DNA of 64,000 nucleotides from NCBI RefSeq assembly GCF_051488685.1, contig NZ_JBPSEH010000001.1, positions 310,001 through 374,000 of the forward strand, written 5' to 3'. This document shows positions 51,673-60,653 of the stretch, piece after piece. This DNA comes from Melioribacter sp051488685. Lineage in GTDB: Bacteria > Bacteroidota > Ignavibacteria > Ignavibacteriales > Melioribacteraceae. Each line of letters starts with the position of its first letter. Within the stretch, counting starts at the first letter, position 1. The notes beneath the pieces were generated by a model, which had not been told where the DNA came from, did not search any database, and worked only from the letters and a program-made list of their open reading frames with translations. The position numbers and the translations under genes were made by a program.

Positions 51673-53025
51673 ATGGACTATATAATATACTTCGCAATAA
51701 CCATTGGAATCCTTGTCTTTGTACACGAATTCGGTCATTTTGCGGCAGCTAAACTTTCAAAAATGAGAGTGGATATTTTTGCAATCGGATTTGGTAAACG
51801 GTTATTTGGCTGGAATAAAGTCACTGGTTTTACTTTCGGCAATTTACCCGAAGACTGGGACGGAAATGGACACACTGATTATCGTCTGTGTCTTTTTCCA
51901 CTGGGCGGCTACGTTAAAATAGCTGGTATGGTAGACGAGAGTTTTGACACCAAATTTACCGAGAGCGAACCGCAGCCGTATGAATTCCGTTCAAAATCGA
52001 CTTTGCAAAAATTGTTCGTCATTAGCGCCGGAGTAATTATGAATCTGGCGTTAACTTTGATGATTTTCTGGGGCATTAATTATTTCCAGGGCAAGCAGGT
52101 AATAAAATCTACCACTGTTGACAAAGTACTACCAGGAAGTGTAGCCGAAAAGGCAGGTTTTAAATCCTACGATAAAATTTTAAAAGTCAATGATACTCCG
52201 GTTAACAACTGGGAAGACGTAATTTCCCATATGCTCATTCAAAGTAAAAAGAATATCAACGTCACAATTTTAAGAGACAACAAGGAATATACACTTACCA
52301 TTCCTCACAATGTTATTGCCGAAAGTTCACAGGAAGGATTTTTTATCTATCCATATCCGACAAGACCTTATATTCAGGATGTATTAGAAAATTCTCCCGC
52401 CCAAAAAGCTGGCATTAAACCTGGCGATATTTTCCTGACAATTAATAAAATCGAATTGACCGACAGGGAACGAGCAGTTGACTTAATTTCATCAAATCCT
52501 AACAATAAACTCGAAATTAAAATACTCAGGAATCAAGATACACTTTTAACTGAGGTAACGCCCACAGATGAAGGAAAAATCGGAATTGTCATATCCGACA
52601 TTTACTCGGGAGATTATGATATAATTAAATATGGCGCATGGGAATCAATTACACACAGTATATCGAACATCGGTAATTATACTGTACTTACTTTTTCACT
52701 ATTGAAAAAAGTAATTACAGGAAATATTGCTTTCAATCAAGCATTCGGAGGCCCTGTAAAAATAGCTCAGTATGCAGCTAAGTCTGCCGACAGTGGAATT
52801 ATGTCATTCTTACTCTTTCTTGCAATGTTAAGTTTGAGTTTGGCTATCATCAATATCCTCCCATTCCCTGCTCTCGACGGAGGACACTTGCTTATAATTC
52901 TTATCGAAGGAATTTTAAGAAGAGAGTTACCGGTCAAAGTCAAAATTGCTATCCAGAATGCCGGCTTTATTATTCTTTTGATGTTGATGGCATTTATAAT
53001 TTACAACGACCTTATAAGTTTATAA
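51673..53025 (+). CDS. rseP: Site-2 intramembrane metalloprotease RseP
   Basis: A 450-residue zinc protease that cleaves transmembrane segments, typically of anti-sigma factors. The HEFGH motif is at residues 18-22 in the first helix and the third zinc ligand in LPFPALDGGH near the end. Two PDZ domains lie in the periplasmic loop (about 130-215 and 225-300). Four membrane helices are predicted. A loop near residues 60-75 (DWDGNGHTDYRL) is unusual but compatible with the family. Follows dxr directly. Confidence 0.95.
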   Translation: MDYIIYFAITIGILVFVHEFGHFAAAKLSKMRVDIFAIGFGKRLFGWNKVTGFTFGNLPEDWDGNGHTDYRLCLFPLGGYVKIAGMVDESFDTKFTESEPQPYEFRSKSTLQKLFVISAGVIMNLALTLMIFWGINYFQGKQVIKSTTVDKVLPGSVAEKAGFKSYDKILKVNDTPVNNWEDVISHMLIQSKKNINVTILRDNKEYTLTIPHNVIAESSQEGFFIYPYPTRPYIQDVLENSPAQKAGIKPGDIFLTINKIELTDRERAVDLISSNPNNKLEIKILRNQDTLLTEVTPTDEGKIGIVISDIYSGDYDIIKYGAWESITHSISNIGNYTVLTFSLLKKVITGNIAFNQAFGGPVKIAQYAAKSADSGIMSFLLFLAMLSLSLAIINILPFPALDGGHLLIILIEGILRRELPVKVKIAIQNAGFIILLMLMAFIIYNDLISL

Positions 53026-53166
53026 TCGTTCTTTGAGTATTATTCAGTTCATCTAAATTAACGGGAACAATGCAAGCCCCAATTTGAGTTTGTATTGTTT
53101 CCGTTACATATTCCACACCTTTTTAATTTTCACATAAAGCAAGACATTATAAGCGGAGAGACGCCG

Positions 53167-54993
53167 ATGAAATACTATATTAATTTCTTCTTCATACTTT
53201 TTGCAATATCGCTTGTAGCACAGGAAAAAGAATATAAGTTAGATGAAATATACGTAACTGCTGGTAGAGCGCCAATTACATTTAAGGAAATCGCCCGCAG
53301 TATCGTTGTAATTACTTCCGAAGAAATCAAGAACCTTCCAGCAGCGAGTCTGGAAGATTTAATTGGTGCGGTAAATTCCGTCGATATCCGCACCAGAGGT
53401 GCAAACGGCGTTCAGAGTGATGCCGGTATTCGTGGTGGCACCTTTGAACAGACATTAATCCTCATCGACGGAATAAAAGTTAACGACCCCCAAACGGGAC
53501 ATCATAATATGAACTTACCCGTTTCGGTTTCCAACATAGAACGTATCGAAATTCTAAAAGGACACGGCTCCAGAATTTTCGGCGCTAATGCCTTTAGTGG
53601 GGTAATAAATATAATTACAAAGAAGAAAAACGACCCGAGTGCTGATGCAACGGCTGAAACTGGAAGTTTCAATTCATATTCATATTCATTCTCCGCCTCG
53701 CTTCCCACTTCATTCATAAATAATACAGTTACATTCGGTAAGAAAAAATCGGACGGTTATATTGCAAATACGGATTATGACATAACCGATTTTTCAATTA
53801 GTCAAAATGCAGGTATTGCTTCCCGACCGATTAACTGGTATTACGGTTATACGAATAAAAAATTCGGAGCATATAATTTTTACAGCGACCGTTTTCCGAA
53901 TCAAAGGGAAGAAACCACTACGCAATTATTTTATGTTTCATCCGAATTAAATCTGTCAGAAGTTTTTTATTTATCTCCCAAAGTTTATCTACGCAAAAAT
54001 CACGACGATTATCTGCTCGACTATACAAGACCTGACTGGTATCACAATATTCATAAGTCAACTTCTTATGGATTTGAGTTACAATCGACGCTGGTCTCGG
54101 ATTTCGGTAAACTCTCATTCGGAGGAGAATATAGCGGGGACGAAATTGAAAGTAATAATCTGGGCAATCACAGGAGAGAAAAAAAGGGATTTTATATCGA
54201 GCAAATGTTTTCTCCCACCGATAAAATAAATTCATCTTTCGGATTTTTTGTCTATAAATACGATCGAGCCGGATGGAAAATATGGCCTGGATTCGACTTT
54301 GCATACAATCTCAATCACACAACGAAAATCTACACAACGCTCGGTAAGTCGTTCAGAATTCCTACATTCACAGAATTATATTACGACAGCCCTGCCAATA
54401 AAGGCAATCCAGATTTAGCATACGAGGAAGTGACTAATTATGAAATCGGACTAAGCAGCCGCGCTATTAATTATACTTACGACCTGAATTTATTTTTAAG
54501 ATCTGGTTACAATTTAATCGATTGGGTAAGAAAATCGGATTCCGATCCATGGCGCGTGGAGAATGTAACGGAATTGAATACAACGGGATTCGAGTTTAGC
54601 TTTGGAATTAATCCATCTTTTTATATTTCCGATTTTTTCATTAAAAACATTAATCTGAGTTACACATATTTATCGTACGATCGTAAAGCGGAAGGTTATC
54701 AATCGAAATACTTGATCGACAATTTGAAGCATCAGCTCGTATGCTCGCTTGCGTACGAACTACCGTTCAACGTAAATCAAACCTGGATTGTTAAATACGA
54801 AGATCGCTTAAACTACGGCACAAATTTTTTAACGGACACACAATTTAATTACAGCAATTCTTCCTACCAATTTTACATTCGAATAACAAATTTATTCAAC
54901 GTAAAATACGAAGAGATACCGGGCGTACTTCTACCTGGCAGATGGCTGACGGCGGGATTCAGAATAAAATATGAACATCTCGATAAGCAATAA
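53167..54993 (+). CDS. TonB-dependent outer-membrane receptor (BtuB-like)
   Basis: A 608-residue receptor from ATG 53167; the longer frame from 53095 lacks a signal peptide at its start. Signal peptide at 1-18, a TonB-box-like YKLDEIYVTAGR stretch, a plug domain with VQSDAGIRGGTFEQTLILIDGIKVNDPQTGHHN and GVINIITKK, and a 22-strand barrel ending near LFNVKYEEIPGVLLPGRWLTAG. The plug and size resemble the cobalamin receptor BtuB, and a B12-dependent mutase is encoded in this window, but ligand assignment is inference. It is monocistronic. No riboswitch could be confirmed upstream. Confidence 0.85.
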   Translation: MKYYINFFFILFAISLVAQEKEYKLDEIYVTAGRAPITFKEIARSIVVITSEEIKNLPAASLEDLIGAVNSVDIRTRGANGVQSDAGIRGGTFEQTLILIDGIKVNDPQTGHHNMNLPVSVSNIERIEILKGHGSRIFGANAFSGVINIITKKKNDPSADATAETGSFNSYSYSFSASLPTSFINNTVTFGKKKSDGYIANTDYDITDFSISQNAGIASRPINWYYGYTNKKFGAYNFYSDRFPNQREETTTQLFYVSSELNLSEVFYLSPKVYLRKNHDDYLLDYTRPDWYHNIHKSTSYGFELQSTLVSDFGKLSFGGEYSGDEIESNNLGNHRREKKGFYIEQMFSPTDKINSSFGFFVYKYDRAGWKIWPGFDFAYNLNHTTKIYTTLGKSFRIPTFTELYYDSPANKGNPDLAYEEVTNYEIGLSSRAINYTYDLNLFLRSGYNLIDWVRKSDSDPWRVENVTELNTTGFEFSFGINPSFYISDFFIKNINLSYTYLSYDRKAEGYQSKYLIDNLKHQLVCSLAYELPFNVNQTWIVKYEDRLNYGTNFLTDTQFNYSNSSYQFYIRITNLFNVKYEEIPGVLLPGRWLTAGFRIKYEHLDKQ

Positions 54994-55036
54994 ATATTTT
55001 TGAGCTTCTTTTCTTATATTTGCAGCTAAAAAAACA

Positions 55037-56485
55037 GTGAGGTGTGCCATCGAAAATAGTCGTAACGAAACAGTGGAAAAAATCGTATCGCTTGCAAAGC
55101 GACGCGGATTCGTATTTCAATCAAGTGAAATTTATGGCGGTTTGAACGGATGCTGGGATTATGGTCCGCTCGGAGTAGAACTACTCAGAAACATCAAGGA
55201 TGAATGGTGGAAGGCAATGACCTATCGTGACGACATCGAAGGATTGGATGCTGCAATCCTTATGCATCCCCGTGTTTGGGAAGCCAGCGGACACGTCGAA
55301 AATTTTACTGACCCGATGATCGATTGCAAACAATGCAAGGCGCGTTTCCGTCTCGATACACTCGCCGAACTTATATCCGACAAAAACAAAGAAAAAGCTC
55401 TCAAAGAATTTAATGAGGTGGAAGGCGAAACACTCGACGATAAATTTACATCATTACTCGAAAAGCCTGAAACAGCGCCGCAGCTTTTGAACTTAATAAG
55501 TTGTCCCCAGTGCGGCAACAAAGGCACTTTTACACAACCCAGAAAATTTAACCTGATGTTCAAAACTTTTTTAGGCCCTGTCGAAGATACGAATAACGTA
55601 ATATATCTTCGACCTGAGACAGCTCAGGGAATTTATGTCAACTTTTTGAACGTTGCTAATTCAAGCAGGCAAAAGTTGCCCTTTGGAATTGCTCAAATCG
55701 GAAAAGCATTTCGAAATGAAATTAACACGAAGAATTTTCTCTTTAGAACACGTGAATTCGAGCAGATGGAAATGCAATATTTCGTAAAGCCTGGAACCGA
55801 CAAAGAATACTACGACTACTGGAAAGAAATACGCATACAGTGGTTCAAATCCCTCGGGATGACGCCATCCAAACTCCGCTTTCACGATCACCCTGCAAAC
55901 AAGCTTGCTCATTATGCTAAAGAAGCAACCGATATCGAGTACGAATTTCCTTTTGGCTGGGGCGAAATCGAAGGCATTCACAACAGAACAGATTACGACC
56001 TTAGCCGCCATCAGGAATATTCGGGTAAATCACAACAATATTATGACGACGTTTTAAAAGAAAAATATATTCCTTATATCATCGAAACTTCAGCCGGTGC
56101 CAGCAGGTCATTTATGGCATTTTTAATCGATGCTTATTATGAAGAAGAAGTTAATGGCGAAATCAGAAGTGTTCTCCGTTTTCATCCGAAGCTGGCGCCA
56201 ATTAAGGCAGCTATTTTGCCCCTCGTTAACAAGGACGGAATGCCGGAAATCGCACGTAAAATTGAATCGGAGCTGCGCCCGCATTTCAAAATATTTTATG
56301 ACGACAAAGGTGCTATCGGTAGAAGATATAGAAGAATGGACGAAGCCGGCACTCCCTATTGCATTACAGTCGACACTCAAACACTCCAGGACAATACCGT
56401 AACAATACGAGAGCGCGACTCAATGGAACAGGTAAGAGTCTCGATCGATAAACTTATTGCCTACCTTAAAGAAAAATTAATGTAA
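55037..56485 (+). CDS. glyS: Glycyl-tRNA synthetase (single-chain, class II)
   Basis: Charges tRNA(Gly) with glycine. The 482-residue homodimer type has KRRGFVFQSSEIYGGLNGCWDYGPLG, motif-2 FRNEINTKNFLFRTREFEQMEMQYF, motif-3 region, and two CxxC zinc-like pairs in CKQCKARF and CPQCGNKG. Start choice is uncertain: GTG 55037 has no ribosome site, whereas GTGAGG just downstream resembles one but is followed only by non-standard codons and by GTG 55073. The protein N-terminus before NETVEKIVSLAKRRG is not conserved. Ends in the terminator at 56489. Confidence 0.94.
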   Translation: MRCAIENSRNETVEKIVSLAKRRGFVFQSSEIYGGLNGCWDYGPLGVELLRNIKDEWWKAMTYRDDIEGLDAAILMHPRVWEASGHVENFTDPMIDCKQCKARFRLDTLAELISDKNKEKALKEFNEVEGETLDDKFTSLLEKPETAPQLLNLISCPQCGNKGTFTQPRKFNLMFKTFLGPVEDTNNVIYLRPETAQGIYVNFLNVANSSRQKLPFGIAQIGKAFRNEINTKNFLFRTREFEQMEMQYFVKPGTDKEYYDYWKEIRIQWFKSLGMTPSKLRFHDHPANKLAHYAKEATDIEYEFPFGWGEIEGIHNRTDYDLSRHQEYSGKSQQYYDDVLKEKYIPYIIETSAGASRSFMAFLIDAYYEEEVNGEIRSVLRFHPKLAPIKAAILPLVNKDGMPEIARKIESELRPHFKIFYDDKGAIGRRYRRMDEAGTPYCITVDTQTLQDNTVTIRERDSMEQVRVSIDKLIAYLKEKLM

Positions 56486-56488
56486 CCG

Positions 56489-56520
56489 ATGCGGCTCGAA
56501 TAGAGCCGCATTTTCATTTC
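56489..56520 (+). terminator. Rho-independent terminator after glyS
   Basis: ATGCGGCTC, loop GAATA and GAGCCGCAT form a perfect 9-bp stem, followed by TTTCATTTC. It begins four bases after the glyS stop. Confidence 0.85.
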
Positions 56521-56577
56521 TATAGAATTCCAGACCTTATTTTTTTATCTTGTGTTAATAACTCGGGAATATTTGTT

Positions 56578-57474
56578 ATGAAACGTTATTTACCCATTCT
56601 ACTATCGCTCATTTTTCTCTATTGCACTGATAGTCTGCAGGAAAAAGGATCGCCGGAATATATCAAACAAATTAAAGATTGGCACAAGAAAAGAATTGAG
56701 AATCTAAAAAAGGAAAATGGATGGTTGAATTTAGCTGGACTTTACTGGCTCAAAGAGGGAAAAAACAGTTTTGGTAGCGATCCTTCGAACGATATTATTT
56801 TCCCTCCCGAAGCACCTGCTCATATCGGTTATTTTATTTTAAAAGATTCAACGGTCACGGTTAAAATTGACGATAATATTGAAGTTTATGAAAACAACAC
56901 ACCAGTAAAAGAAAAAGTAATGCACAACGACATGGAAGATAGCACAACAGTTTTACAGTTAGAACGATTTAAATGGTTTGTGATTAAACGCGGCAATCTC
57001 TTTGGTATTCGACTCAGAGACCTCGAAAGTCCTCTCTTAAAAAACTTCGAAGGAATAGAAACGTTTCCTGTCAATAGCGATTGGAGAATTGAAGCCAGAT
57101 TCGAACCCTATAATCCTCCAAAAAAAATTAACATCCCTACAATTATCGGGACAATCGAAGAAGAAATGTCCCCAGGAGCATTGATATTTGAAAAGGATGG
57201 AATAACTTATCGATTAGATGCAATTGACTCAGGCGATAAATTATTTATTGTTTTTGCAGACAAAACAAGCGGAACTGAAACATACGGAGCAGGCAGATTC
57301 CTCTATACCGATAAACCTGATTCAACTGGTACAGTAATCATCGATTTTAATATGGCATATAATCCGCCATGCGCTTTTTCCAGATATGCTACATGTCCAT
57401 TGCCGCCAAAACAAAATTATTTGAATCTAAGAATTACAGCAGGTGAAAAAAATTACGGGAAGCTGCATCATTAA
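56578..57474 (+). CDS. DUF1684 exported protein
   Basis: A 298-residue protein of the DUF1684 family. It has the family sequence GWLNLAGLYWLKEGKNSFGSDPSND, VIKRGNLFGIRLRDL, TYGAGRFLY and the C-terminal DFNMAYNPPCAFSRYATCPLPPKQN. A hydrophobic N-terminus with Cys16 (IFLYC) may be a lipoprotein signal, though the lipobox is not ideal. No function is known for the family. It is followed without any gap by a histidine kinase gene and a LytTR regulator, an operon in which it may act as a sensor or target. Confidence 0.85.
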   Translation: MKRYLPILLSLIFLYCTDSLQEKGSPEYIKQIKDWHKKRIENLKKENGWLNLAGLYWLKEGKNSFGSDPSNDIIFPPEAPAHIGYFILKDSTVTVKIDDNIEVYENNTPVKEKVMHNDMEDSTTVLQLERFKWFVIKRGNLFGIRLRDLESPLLKNFEGIETFPVNSDWRIEARFEPYNPPKKINIPTIIGTIEEEMSPGALIFEKDGITYRLDAIDSGDKLFIVFADKTSGTETYGAGRFLYTDKPDSTGTVIIDFNMAYNPPCAFSRYATCPLPPKQNYLNLRITAGEKNYGKLHH

Positions 57475-58152
57475 ATGAAAAAGAGGGATTCTAAAAATAA
57501 TTATATCGAGCTGATTACACATCAATTGAGAACTCCACTTTCTACAGTTCAAAGCTCGGTCGACCTGCTCGAGTTGTATATTCGAAAGGGAAACAAAGCT
57601 CGTCAATTGCAAATACTCAACAAAGTTAAAAAAGGTTTGAATGAACTTAGAAAGATTATCGATCAATCCACGTTAATTTATAAAGCAGAGACAAACAAAC
57701 TCAGCCTTACAAAAAAGGAGTTTAATTTACGCGAATTAATTAATGATATAATCGAAATCGTAATTACAGATACATCCGATAAACATTTTATCAACGTTGA
57801 CATAGAAAATTCAGCAGAGACAATTTTCTCCGATGAACTGATATTAAAAGAAATTTTATTGAATCTGGTTACAAACGCCATAAAATACTCGCCCGAAGGA
57901 GGACAGATAAAAATAACTGCTGCCAGAAGAGGTAACAGAACCATTCTATCGGTCAAAGATGAAGGGATGGGAATACCGGCATCAGACATCAACAAAGTAT
58001 TCGAACCGTTTTTTAGAGGCTCAAATACCTCAGAAATAGAAGGAGCAGGTCTCGGACTTTCAATTGTTAAAAAATTATCCGCTCTGCTTCAAGCTGAGAT
58101 CGAAGTTGAAAGCACAATCAGTAAAGGCACTGAATTTAAACTTGTTTTATAA
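57475..58152 (+). CDS. Sensor-less soluble histidine kinase
   Basis: A 225-residue protein consisting only of HisKA and HATPase domains: His16 in ITHQLRTPLSTVQSS, N-box LVTNAIKYSPEGG, DEGMGIPASD and GAGLGLSIVKKL. There is no membrane helix or sensing domain, so it must be controlled by other proteins. Its ATG directly follows the stop of the DUF1684 gene, and the response regulator ATG directly follows its own stop. Confidence 0.93.
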   Translation: MKKRDSKNNYIELITHQLRTPLSTVQSSVDLLELYIRKGNKARQLQILNKVKKGLNELRKIIDQSTLIYKAETNKLSLTKKEFNLRELINDIIEIVITDTSDKHFINVDIENSAETIFSDELILKEILLNLVTNAIKYSPEGGQIKITAARRGNRTILSVKDEGMGIPASDINKVFEPFFRGSNTSEIEGAGLGLSIVKKLSALLQAEIEVESTISKGTEFKLVL

Positions 58153-58917
58153 ATGAAGAGAGTTCTAATAATAGAAGACAACAAAGACCTGGCCGAAAAC
58201 ATTGTATTGTTACTGAAAGAATTCGGTTATGAAACCTATTGCGCATATAATGGTTCCGAGGGATTGAAAACTTTATTTAAGATTCATCCCGACATTGTTT
58301 TATGCGACATAATGTTGCCCGATTTAAGTGGATATAAAATCCTGTCGAGCATTAAAAAAATAGATGATATAGAACCGCCCATATTTATTTTTCTTACGGC
58401 TAAAGGTGAACGTATCGACATAAGAAAAGGGATGGAACTCGGAGCAGACGATTATATTCCCAAACCATTTACTTATGCAGAACTTCTAAATTCAATTAAA
58501 GCTCAACTGGAAAAGCGAAATAAATTTATTAAGACGCACGGAAGAATAATCGACAATAATGAAGGCGCAAAAGAATTATTGACAATGAATGATTACATCT
58601 TTATTAACGATAAAAAGCATCCTGGCTTTTATAAAGTTCAGGATATAACCTGCATAATAAGCATGAAGGATTACTCAAAAGTCAATATACGCGACGGCAG
58701 GATGTTCCTGTTGCGCAAATCGATGAAAGATTGGGAGAAGCAATTACCCGCAAATAAGTTTATAAGAATTCATCGTCAGACAATAATCAATATCGAATTT
58801 GTAGAATCGTTCAAAAAAAGCAGCAGCAATCGATACTTGATTAAATTAAAAGGATACGAGAAAGAATTCGATGTTAGCCAGCGATCGGTAAAAAAAATCA
58901 AGCAATTTGTCCTATAA
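58153..58917 (+). CDS. Response regulator with LytTR DNA-binding domain
   Basis: A 254-residue regulator. Receiver domain at 1-125 with phospho-Asp52 in LCDIMLPDLSG and KPFTYAEL; LytTR domain at about 148-254 with the VRIHRQTIIN-like IRIHRQTIINIEFVE motif. LytTR regulators bind 9-bp direct repeats about two turns apart. A pair of 12-bp near-repeats lies just downstream at 58922-58953. Partner of the kinase encoded directly upstream. Confidence 0.93.
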   Translation: MKRVLIIEDNKDLAENIVLLLKEFGYETYCAYNGSEGLKTLFKIHPDIVLCDIMLPDLSGYKILSSIKKIDDIEPPIFIFLTAKGERIDIRKGMELGADDYIPKPFTYAELLNSIKAQLEKRNKFIKTHGRIIDNNEGAKELLTMNDYIFINDKKHPGFYKVQDITCIISMKDYSKVNIRDGRMFLLRKSMKDWEKQLPANKFIRIHRQTIINIEFVESFKKSSSNRYLIKLKGYEKEFDVSQRSVKKIKQFVL

Positions 58918-58921
58918 AATT

Positions 58922-58953
58922 ATCGCTTGTCTATTTATTTAATCGCTCGTCTA
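58922..58953. promoter_or_regulatory. Direct repeat, possible LytTR binding site
   Basis: ATCGCTTGTCTA (58922-58933) and ATCGCTCGTCTA (58942-58953) differ at one base and are 20 bp apart, two helical turns. It lies between the LytTR regulator gene and the PAS kinase at 59115. Confidence 0.35.
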
Positions 58954-59007
58954 AAAACTATTATTTTCTCCCCTCATAAAATTTATTTTTGTTGTGCACC
59001 CTCTGAG

Positions 59008-59057
59008 AAGTGGAATCGAAAATGATTTAAGAAATATCAAATGTTTCGATTCCACTT
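59008..59057 (+). terminator. Long perfect hairpin followed by T-run
   Basis: AAGTGGAATCGAAA (59008-59021) and TTTCGATTCCACTT (59044-59057) form a perfect 14-bp stem around a 22-base loop, followed by AATTTTTTAG. It could end the kinase-regulator transcript or act as an RNA structure in the leader of the next gene. Confidence 0.5.
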
Positions 59058-59114
59058 AATTTTTTAGTCAGATGAATCCCAGCCGGAAGTTATAAATATG
59101 AAAGGATGTAAATT

Positions 59115-60647
59115 TTGGGATCAATTAAAAAAACTATTTATGACGAATCGGTTTTCCCTCACGACCATATTGAGCTCGAAAATCTTTACAGAATTATCAC
59201 CGAATTTTCTATCGATTGGATCTACTGGTTAGACCCTCACAATAAATTAATTTATAACTCACCTTCCTGTCGTTACATTACAGGTTATTCGAAAGAGGAC
59301 TTTTTTTCCGATCAGTCATTATTAATTAAAATTATTGCACCGGAAGATAGAAAGCGTTTTATTTCTCATACACGCGATGTTATTAGAGGAAAAGTTTTTT
59401 GCTCAGAAGAATTTAGAATAATTACTAAAGACGGACAAACTAAATGGATTGCTCATAACTGTCAGGCAGTATACGACGACAATAATAAATATATCGGTAG
59501 ATACATTAACAACCGCGACATAACCGAAATAAAAAAGGCACAGGAAGAAGTACGTTCCAGGGACAATCAGCTGAGTAACATTTGCAATGAAATAAAGATC
59601 GGTTGCTGCAGAATATCTCCATCTGGGAAATTGATTTCGATAAACAAAACTCTGCGAAAGATGCTGGGTTACAAATCCGAAGAGGATATCGACAAAGAAA
59701 ATTTCGAACAGAATACATTTTTGAATCTTGAAGAACATAACAAATACAAGCAAGAAGCCGCCGCCGGTAAAATCGTTAAAAATATTACTACAGCCTGCAT
59801 CAGCAACAAAGGCAGGATATTGTATTTCAAAGAGACACTCATACCTGTTAAGGATGCGAAAGGGAATATCGTCTACTTCGATATTAGCTTCATTGATATT
59901 ACAAAACAACAAGAAGCAGAGTTAAGCCTTTTAGAAACCGAGGCACAAAAAAAGAATCTTGAAAAATTGAAAACTGAATTCCTTGCTACAATTTCTCATG
60001 AAATACGCACGCCTATTAATGTTATTCTGAATCTTGTTCAAATTCTTAAATCAGATTTAGCCAGCATGGATGTTGACAGAGAGATAATTGAAAGTACAGC
60101 TATTATTGATACTGAAACGCGCAGGATACAGCGCACAATCGGATTAATTCTCGAAATGTCCCAACTTGCAGCCAACAATTTCGATATTAACCCTGAACCC
60201 GTTGATTTATACAAATTGATTAAGGAGGTAGAAGCAAAATATATCGACGAAGCCCGTAAAAAAAATATTAAATTATTGGTAGTTAACGAAACCGACTCAC
60301 CCGTAATAAAAGCTGACAAATACAGCTGCCTTCAAATATTCACACAGTTAATAGACAATGCCATTAAATACACTCCCGAAGGCGAAGTTCTTATTTTGAT
60401 TGCAGAGCATTCAGGAAAAATTAGTGTTGAAGTGAGAGATACTGGAGTTGGGATTAAAAAAGAATATATACCGTATCTTTTTTCGACCTTTTCGCAGGAG
60501 GATAACAGTTATTCACGAATGTTTGATGGCACTGGTTTGGGACTAGCAGTTGTAAAAAAACATTGTGATTTGAATGATGCCGTAATTGAGGTTGAAAGTC
60601 AAAAGAATGAAGGGAGCGTTTTCAGAGTAATCTTTGATAAAGTTTAG
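59115..60647 (+). CDS. PAS-domain histidine kinase
   Basis: A 510-residue soluble kinase with two PAS domains (about 30-140 and 150-265; ITGYSKEDFFSDQ, DNNKYIGRYINNRDITEIK), HisKA with ATISHEIRTPINVILNL, and HATPase with LIDNAIKYTPEGE, DTGVGIKKEY and GTGLGLAVVKKH. The start is TTG 59115 behind AAAGGATG; a near ATG is out of frame. There is no receiver and no adjacent regulator after it, but the LytTR system upstream could be linked. It ends 6 bases before the convergent DUF5686 gene. Confidence 0.88.
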   Translation: MGSIKKTIYDESVFPHDHIELENLYRIITEFSIDWIYWLDPHNKLIYNSPSCRYITGYSKEDFFSDQSLLIKIIAPEDRKRFISHTRDVIRGKVFCSEEFRIITKDGQTKWIAHNCQAVYDDNNKYIGRYINNRDITEIKKAQEEVRSRDNQLSNICNEIKIGCCRISPSGKLISINKTLRKMLGYKSEEDIDKENFEQNTFLNLEEHNKYKQEAAAGKIVKNITTACISNKGRILYFKETLIPVKDAKGNIVYFDISFIDITKQQEAELSLLETEAQKKNLEKLKTEFLATISHEIRTPINVILNLVQILKSDLASMDVDREIIESTAIIDTETRRIQRTIGLILEMSQLAANNFDINPEPVDLYKLIKEVEAKYIDEARKKNIKLLVVNETDSPVIKADKYSCLQIFTQLIDNAIKYTPEGEVLILIAEHSGKISVEVRDTGVGIKKEYIPYLFSTFSQEDNSYSRMFDGTGLGLAVVKKHCDLNDAVIEVESQKNEGSVFRVIFDKV

Positions 60648-60653
60648 TTATTA

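Noticed and set aside
53026..53166. Possible cobalamin riboswitch before the BtuB-like receptor
   Set aside because: A GGGAAC...TGCAA...CCCC stretch hints at it, but the region is too short and lacks the conserved B12-box and long-range pairing elements.
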